Shown here piece after piece: positions 53,701 to 63,300 of a stretch of 64,000 nt of DNA. Position 1 is the stretch's first letter. The number at the start of each line of letters is the position of its first letter. The position numbers were made by a program, and so were the translations under genes. The notes beneath the pieces are model-generated. The model was not told where the DNA came from. It did not search any database and saw only the letters and a program-made list of their open reading frames with translations. The stretch is from Batillaria attramentaria (lineage: Eukaryota > Mollusca > Gastropoda > Batillariidae), in assembly GCA_018292915.2 (NCBI GenBank), contig JACVVK020000462.1, positions 62,001 through 126,000 of the forward strand, given 5' to 3'.

Positions 53701-55615
53701 AAAAAAAAAAGAAGAAGAAGACAAAAACAGACATAACTCCTAACTTGCCTCATGTGAAGGCTTTTGTCATCGTTGACTCTGGCCAGAACGATGAAGCTAT
53801 ACAGCAAAATGCTGTTACCGCTAGCATCGTAATGCAGGGATTATGTTCAGCTTAGATTGGCACGATCCATCCAAACATTTTGTCGTCAGAGAAGTTTTAA
53901 GAGCTTACACTGGCATGATCCATCTAAACGTTTTGTCCTCAAAGAAGTTGTAAGAGTTTACACAGGCATGATCCATCTTAAACGCTTTGTTGTCAGAGAA
54001 GTTGTAAGAGCTTACACTGGCATGATCCATCTTAAACGCTTTGTTGTCAGAGAAGTTGTAAGAGCTTACACTGGCATGAACCATCTTAAACGCTTTGTTG
54101 TCAGAGAAGTTGTAAGAGCTTACACTGGCATGAACCATCTTAAACGTTTTGTTGTCAGAGAAGTTGTAAGAGCTTACACTGACACGATCCATCTAAACAT
54201 TTTGTCATCAGAGAAGTTGTAAGAGCTTAGATCTCGCACATCTGGCACACTCAATCTCATAATTATGGTTGACGAAACGCATCTCTCACCAGCCCCACTG
54301 TGATCAGTGGAAGGTCCGGTGCCCTGCGAGGGTGTGGCTCTGCTGCTCAGTGTCCAGTTGAATTGGTCGCTGACACTCTGGTGCCAGCTGCAGATCGTGT
54401 TATCATCGAATGTACATCCCAGGCTGTCAAGAGAATCTGGTGATAGCAACAAGACACACTGTTCAAAACCAGGACAGGTTGTTCCCTTCAGTTACAGCCG
54501 AATTAAACTGTGAACCACAGGTCTGGGATATGACAGTTTGATGGAGGGGGGTGGGGGGTGGGTGGGAAGGGGGGCGGGCGCTCACTGGGTGCTGAATGAC
54601 ACTGTGAGGCTCAGCTCTGAGAAATCAAATGTAAAAAAAAAATCCAAGAATGGCAAGATTTGATTTCATTATGAATAGACTGGAATCAGAATTACACTTG
54701 CTTCATAGAACACATTTCCCCCCCCCCCCCCCAAAGAAAAAAGCAAAACAAAACAAATAACAACCAACACCACCAACAACAAAATACACAAGAAACAGGT
54801 ATCTGACTACATAATTATGAAATGTAAATTTTTCTCGACCTACTTGATAGCATGGCGTAATCTGGTGTTGTTGCACATTCACCAGGCACGATGCTGGTGT
54901 CGTCAATAGCGATGTCGCCACGGTAACCTTTTCCAATGATTCCCTCCAACACAATCTAGAGTGACAGGCCATGGTAATCAGGCTTAGAAAAATAAATATC
55001 AAACACAGCATGTAGGCAAAGCGTTCTCCTTTGCAAAAGAGCCGTTAAAGAAACGTTACTCTTCAAAACCAAAAGAAGGGTTAAAAAAAAAAAACAGAGG
55101 ATACTCGTGATTGGTAGGAAATGATGTATTCCAGTGTGGAAATATGAAATATATCTACTAGAAATTACCAACCTGGAAGGGATGTGCAGTGTACATGGTG
55201 GAGATATTGACTGTGGCCGGTGACCACTGATCACCGTTGTTGTCGGTGAGCGTCCAGAGGGCTGCCTCCGATGACAGGACGTCGTTGGAGGTGTTGGTCA
55301 GAACGAGAGCGGTGAGCTGCCCGATGTCGTCACCATACATGTGGAACCAGAAACTGAAGCAGTATGCCATGCCTGGTGATGGTGGGAAAATCTGCGGAAA
55401 AAAACAGAAAGATAAAGTCCACTTCATGCACAAACTACTTGAAATTATACTAATCATAATACATGTAACATGTATGTGTATGGTATCGTATGGTAGACTT
55501 CTCTTCGGCGCACTACCATCTCTGCTGAAATGCTCATGGCACCGCAGGGCTGGAGGACGAAGCAATGAAAGCCTGCTGCCGCTAAGTGCTACTTTATGTG
55601 GAAACCTCCACCCTG

Positions 55616-55682
<67 letters not shown>

Positions 55683-57299
55683 CGTGCGTGTGGGTGAATC
55701 TACTAAGGAATGTACGTACTTGCACATAACAGAACACCCCTGTTCTTGAAAAAGAACGAACTTGATGGTGGAAAGTTTGAAACACCGCAAAACATTTTTC
55801 CTTCTTGTTTTGAATAATAACAATAATAACAATTATGAAAACTACTGATAGATGATGATGATGATGATGATGGTGGTGATGATGATGACGTGGACGAGGA
55901 CGACGATGACGACATCATAGGTTACAAGAGATATGGAGCGGTGAGGATAAAATCCTAACAAACCCCAAGTCATTCTCACACAGCTTTCTGATGAGGTAAA
56001 TACAAGTCAGCTGTATCTACATACAACCTGATTCTACCTTGATGTCAGTCAAAACCTCACCTGTGACGCCAAGCGAGCGTTGTCGCCCTGTATGCGTGGC
56101 CGGCTAGACTCTATGAAAGCGTAGTAACCCGTGGCATCCTGTTTGGTGTGGTCCGTACTGGGGCCAGTGTACTGAGTCTGTGTGCGCCCCTTCAGTCTCA
56201 GCCAGTCCATTTTGTCCGTGCCGTCATGTACATTGGTCCACATGCAGAAGTTTGTCTGGAAGTCACAAGTGGCTGAAAAAAAAGAAGAAAAAACTAGAGA
56301 GGCAAAAGCCTCCATGGCTCCCTTGTGACACAGGTCAAGGTCATTCACAAGAGTATGTTTGTAAAGCTCTTATCACTATCCATTATCATGCCAAGTAAAG
56401 TGTCTCTGGCGCTCTGAGTTCATGGCAATATTACAATTTTCCCCAAAACAGTTTGTATGACCTTGACCTTTGGTCAAGGTCATTCAAATGAGATCTCATC
56501 CATGTCTATCATTATGCCAAGTTTGATGCCTCTAGTATTGCAGTTCCTCCGAAAACAGTAATGTTAAAATTCACAACAGACAGCTTTAATGACCTTGACC
56601 TTCAGTCAAGGTCATTCAGAAAGGTAGGTCTCATTGCTGTCTATCATCATGCCTCGTTTGGTGCCTCTACTATTTGTTTTGTTGGAGAAAATGCCAAGGT
56701 TAAATTTTCTCAAAAAACGCTTGCATGACCTTGACCTTGACTAAAAATCACTGAACACAGGTATGTCTGTAAAGGTTCTGCTATTGTCAGTCATCGCACA
56801 TACAGTTTGATGCTTGTGATTCTTCTGGATTCTGAGAAAATGAAAATAAAAATTTTCCTAACAGACTGTTTTAATGACCTTGACCTTGAGTCAAGGTCAT
56901 TTAAGGTGGTATGTGTGCATAGGTCTTATCACTGTCTATCAGCAAGCCAGGTTTGGCGCCTCTGCTTTTTGTTGTTTCTGAGAAAATGCCAATGTTAAGG
57001 TTTCACAAAAATAGCTTGTACGGCCTTGACCTTGAGACAAGGCCACTGACTACATGTATATCTGTAAAGTTCTTATCAACGTCTATCATCATGCAAAGTT
57101 TAAAACCTCTGGTGTTTGTAGATTACGAGAAAATGCCAATGTAAAATTTCCAAACAGAGAGCTTTAGCGACCTTGACCTTGAGTCAAGGTCATTCAAAAT
57201 GATATGTTTAGAAAGGTCTTGTGGTTGTCTATCAGCATGCCAAGTTTGGTGCCTCTGCTGTTTGTAGATTCTGAGAAAATGACAATGTTAAAGTTTTCT

Positions 57300-57364
<65 letters not shown>

Positions 57365-60300
57365 GACAGACAGACAGACGACGGAGGGTTAATACATAGA
57401 CTCCCATTGTTACACAAGGGAGCCAAAAAAAGGAAGACATTATCATGATTTCTATACTGCTGTTCCTCTCACTGTTAATAATATCAGCCGCGAATTAGTC
57501 TTTGTGGCTTGCGCGGCTTTAAGCCCTAAAAACTCACTCACTCACTCACTGTTAATAATAATAATAATAATAACTGAGTATTGTAGAGGCGCTTTTACCC
57601 AATTTCTTGAATCGGCTCAAAGTGCCACAAGCTACCGGGGGTCACTTTGACCCTCTCTGTCAAATTCAATTTTTCAATTTCAATTCATTTATTGTTCAGG
57701 CCACAGCCCACTACATTATTTTGTAAAATGAAAGGGTCAGACCCAAGTACGAAAATCTTGGTTCGACCGGACCCACTGTTTACAAGACGACACGTGCTTT
57801 ATGCATCGGAAAACCCAGCACTAGGGCACATCATTCTCTGTTGTTTCCAAGTCCAGTGACTGTCTGTGGTGTGTTGTTTCACTTTTGGTTTTCAAGTCTT
57901 GAAAACCGTGCATCACAATGACATACAGCCCTGAAATCTGTCAGATTCTGAAATCTCTGCGTAAATGACGCACAAATGTGCGTAATAAGGAACACTGGTA
58001 TGTTTTCTATTCCACTGCTTCTTTCGTAAGACATCCGATCTTTCGCATGCACACTTAATATTCATGCATACTTGCATGTGTACATGTAAAAGCATGCCAG
58101 ACACTATAAAGGAGTCTGCATGTGAATTCTGACTCAATTTAGTGAGGAAAGAATAGAGGTTGGGAATTTATTTTCCATATTATTTGTAGTCTGGCTGTTG
58201 CGTGTTGTGTCTCATTACCTGCACCAGAGCAGCCTCCTTTGGTGATAGTGATGTCATCCACAGCGATGTCTCCATTGTAGTTCTTACCCACAATGCCCTC
58301 AAACACGACCTGTAAGATGTAAGAAATAACACAAAAGGTCAAGAAAGTAAAGAGAATACGCATAGCTCCTGCATACTGACATAACACACTTATTATGAAA
58401 GTATGAGCCCTCTGCAAGGAAAACCATTCTCCATGCAGATATATAAACAACTGAAGCCACCTTTTTTCAGGCCTGGTTTTTCGCAATTGACTGGGCTCTG
58501 ATGAGTATTTGGGAGTCATTAATAAAATGACATTTCCGCAACAGCGGCTTGCGTCTTTGTCCTGGCTGGGCAATCTGGCTGTTGAGGGTGTGATGATGGC
58601 TGCTGAGTGTGCTAATGTGGTTGACATGCATGGGTAGGGCACCGATGATACTGAAGCACTGCAAACAGAAACACTAGGGCCCTCCAAAACGCAGCTCAGG
58701 CATCTCGGTAGAGCTTAACAGAGGGGAAGCCGGCACAACTATATATTTTCACCACTTCCGCTGTGCAGACAACTTGTTTCACAGTGGAGAACTGTAGTAA
58801 CAGTCTCTGAACCCACAGAATAAGCAGCTCTACACATTCTGTAATGTACACACTGCGCCTAACTTTCTGTGGATACAGAATGAACTTGACATACCACAGA
58901 AAGGCCCTGTCAAAATACACTCAATCAGCTTCAGATTTTGTCTTTGTATGTATGGTAAAGTGTTGTTCACTATAACAGTATTTTGTTCCCTTTTTTCCCA
59001 ATAAATATTGTCTGTCTTTACTTTCAAGAAATGCCAAACCCTTGGTTTTTTTTGTTTTTTCTTCTTGTTTTGTGCTAGAGCTCATCTCATGGAGATCAAC
59101 TGCAGCAATAGATCCTCTTTCTAACGCGTTTGTTGTCTTGCTCGTGCTGATAATTTTACCTGGAAGTTGCTGGCAAGGTTGATGGAGGCCTCCCCGAGTC
59201 TCCACTGGTTGCCCTGGTCGAAGGAGCGTGTCCACGTTGCTGCCGGCAGCTGTGGCAAGGTGTTCTGAGGCACCGAGTACACGTTCAGCGTGCCGATTCC
59301 GTTGCCGTACATGTGGTAGTAGAACTTCATGCAGAAGTTGGATCCATCGGGATTGCTGAACACCTGATTCAACAAGCACACGCACAGGTGAGTAAGTAAA
59401 GTAATACCACAGACTGTTTCATGCCCAAACATTTAGACAATAAATCCTTATGACACAAACTTTTCTTGAAGCGGTAGCCTAAGGTTTGAGTTATACACCA
59501 TACTAATTAAGGCAAACTTAACATTTCTTCCCAATTTAAAGGCCCATCGAACTGTTTGGAGCTGTTCTGGTGATGTCCCGCGTTATACCACTTAGGCTCA
59601 TGACACACATTTCTGTTCGAAAAAACATGGAAAACATGTCAAATCATGCTCTGGAAAACTTACACCAAAGGCATGTTGTATCCACATGTCACACGAGAAA
59701 CACAAAAACACACCATGTTCGCTGTTTGTTTGGACTAAACACACTCCCGTGTGACATCAGCCTTAGAGGTGTGTACAGATACAGCCTCACACAGAAATTG
59801 GCACCGAGCCAACAGAAACTGAAATACAGTGAAAAGGACCAGCTACTGTCACTGCACTGTCAGTATGGCTGACACAAGAAAGTTTCAAACGTCAGTGGTT
59901 GCATTTGAAGCCTTAATACAATGTGCTATTTCATGGACAGTCAAAACCTATTATTGTTGTTATCACCACCCAGACAGACTATTTCGTAGTGCACTCAGCA
60001 AAGCAACGGTTTTAAAACAAAAGTTGTCGTCATTCTGCCATCTTATAATTATGGCCTTTAAAGCATTTAAGCGAGATTCATACCTTGCTGACAAGCCGAG
60101 CTGTGTCGTTGACACGGCGAGGGGCGGAGCTCTCGATGTAGACATAATGCCCAGCGTGAGTGTTGTACGTGTGATCTGCGAAGGGTCCCGTGTTTGCGCT
60201 CTGCGTCCTGCCTTGCATTCTGGTCCAGTCAAAGACGTCATCTGTTGCTTGTGTGAAGCCACACAGTGGGTCGCTGACGGTGGACTCAAAGTTGCAGCTA

Positions 60301-63300
60301 AACACGGCAGCTGTGTGCAGAGTCAAATAAGGTATCACTCAATGTATGGGGATATGCATGTATTCAGTTGCAACTGTCAATATTGAACTGAACGCTTCTT
60401 CCCCTCTGCATCAGATGTTGATCTTTGAGTTTGTTGTAATACATAAATATAGGTTCACAGACTTTGGTCTTCTCTGGGATTAAACTTCTCAGCGACATTC
60501 TAGACAGCCAGATGGACAGATAATAGATTGACAAATTGACAGACAGATAGATATAAATACATATATACACATGACACAAATAAGAAAATGACATTAGGTC
60601 GCTGCTATATATAATGTCAAACTGAAGGTCACTTTGGCCATTTTGGTGATGGATGAAAACCTCATAAATCAATACATCGATGAACTGGATTCAAAGTTCC
60701 CCCCCCCCCCCCCCCCCCCCCCCGGCAATATTAATGGTCTTACATGTTGGTTGCAGCCTGGAGCAAGACCCAGTAGGCAGAGTGACATCATCCACGGCAA
60801 TGTCTCCGGAGTAGCTCACACCTCGCACTCCCTCGATAATGAGCTGTCATACAAGCAACAGGTTTTTTTTTCCTCCTTGTAAACGAGTCGTGGCATAGGT
60901 TCCCCATAATTATAGTGTAATACCCAAAGAGTATTTGCATCAACACATTCTTCTGCCATCACAGGTCAGATTTACTGGTCGACTTTAATGTCATAGACCC
61001 ATGCTTTATTGTGACCACATCAATGTCAAAGCGCCTAGGCAGGACAACAAGACACAAGACCAAAACTATGCCTAGTACGTGTTTGAGTTGAAAAAAAAAA
61101 TAAACAAACCTCTCTACTTCACTCACTCATCCCACAAATCTCGCAAAAAATAAATAAATAAATAAATAAAATAAAAAATAATAAAAACCCACCATAAAAA
61201 GCAGTACAAAAACACATCAGCCATCACTGTTTAGCTGCAACTTTGAGTCTACCGTCAGCGACCAGTCAACAAACACCAAAACACAAAAGAACCAAACAAT
61301 GACAACAACAACAACAAAGAAACCAAAAAATTAAAAAACAAAACAAAAAAACAATTATGACTGAAAAAACGTCAGCCGCTCCCCGAAGCACCCCCTCCCC
61401 TACTCCTACACAGGCAAAACGACGAAGAACCTGAGAGCTAATCAAACAGTGCCATATCATCAACAATGAACAAACCTGGTACGGCTGACTGGGGTTGATG
61501 TTGACAGTGGCGCGCTTCCACTGATTCCCCTGTGTCCCTTGCTTCTGCCAGATGAGGGAGCCCTGGCCGGACTGACCGGAGTACTTCATGTAGACGTTGA
61601 GGAGGTAGACGCTGGAGCCGTACATGTGGTAGTAGAAGGAAAGGCAACGTGCAGCATTGTCTGAGATCTGCGGGCTGACCAGGCGGGCGGTGTCATTGGG
61701 GTGGCGCGGGGAGGACGTTTCGATGTAGATGTACCAGCCAGACCCTGTTGGAGGAAGGAATTATTTGTGTATATGTGTAGTTTAGCACGGCTTTAGATGC
61801 ATCCAGGAATGCAGCCAAGCAGTAATTATCAACTAAGTATGGAGCTCAATGAGCATGTGGACTGTCAGCATTTGAAGGGGTAGTGAATGGGCAAGGGGGC
61901 TTCAGTTTTTCATAGGATTAAAATGACGATGAAAAATCGAAAAACTGAGCCACCAACTTAGACGCAAAAGCTAAGGAAGAAGAAGTAAAAGAAAAGAAGA
62001 AGAACAACACATTTACAAACCTGTTCCAAGAGTGTGGTCATTCGTGGGCCCAGTTGAAACTGTGCCAGTGGGTCCCTGGGTGCGCGTCCAGTCAAATTTG
62101 TCATCATGGGCCTGCTGCCATTTGCACAGATCACTCTCAAAGTTGCAGTCATAGATGGTGGGAGCTGCGGGACGGAAAAAACCCACATGCACTCAGTTTC
62201 ACAGGGCAAAAACACTTTATACTGAGCTTCACCTTGTACTGATAAAAATCATAATATAGCAGATATTTCCTTACTGCATTACAGTCACCGCTGTCGTTAA
62301 CCCCTAGTGTGTAGTTTTCCAGTGAATTTACATGGGGTTTATCACCAGCTCAATCACTGCAAATTTCATTTTCTCGGACTGATGGGCTATCACAACAAAA
62401 GCGTGGGTCTGATTTCAGCGCAGGCAGAGCTGTGATCATTATATGTATATCGATTTATCCTGCCTCTTATTGTTTGATAAGGATTTTTCTTTGGGTCTCC
62501 CGGCTTTCCCCTGCTAGTGTTGCCCTTGTACAGACCTGATGTGATGGCAGGGGGTGGTGGTGGAGCCTGGTGTGGTAGACGTTGTTGTCTGTGTTGCGGG
62601 ATTAGCTTTCGCCGGTGTCACTGTAACACACATTTGATTTCATATCCTACAAGCGTTCCATTTTTGGCCAAGCTGTACTTTTTATCACGCAAAAAACAGA
62701 CATGTAGAAGGAGATACTTGCAAATTGTGCAAATCAAGACAGACCCCCCCCCCCCCACCCCCACTTTTAATTGACTACACTCCATCCACAAACTGTGACT
62801 GAAATTTCACCTTCTACTTTCACACATGTCAAGCGGCCGCATGGCCTGGCCGCTGATTCTGGGAAAAATACTTACAGGGGCAAGCGCTGGAGGTGATCAC
62901 AATGTCATCAACGGCAAGATCTCCCATGTAGTTTGATCCCACCAGTGCCCTGCAGCCGCAACTGTGAAAGGAGAAAAATGGTGCAGACTAAAGATCCCAT
63001 TCAAACCAGAAGCCAAGGAATGAGAAGAAAAAATATGCACAATGGATGTATGCTTTAAAAAAAAAATTGGGTTGACATGGTACGTATGACAACACACTTC
63101 CCATTAGAGGAACTGCCTAAATTTCTCTTATTATGATAGTGGGACATAAAGATATACTCAATACTGGAACACAAGACAGCCCAAACAAACAAACACACAA
63201 ACCTGGTACTGCTTGCCCTCGGCTGTTGACAGGGGACGCGGGGCATAGTACCACTGGTCACGCTGATCCACGCTCAGTGACCACAGCACGGTGGAGGCGT

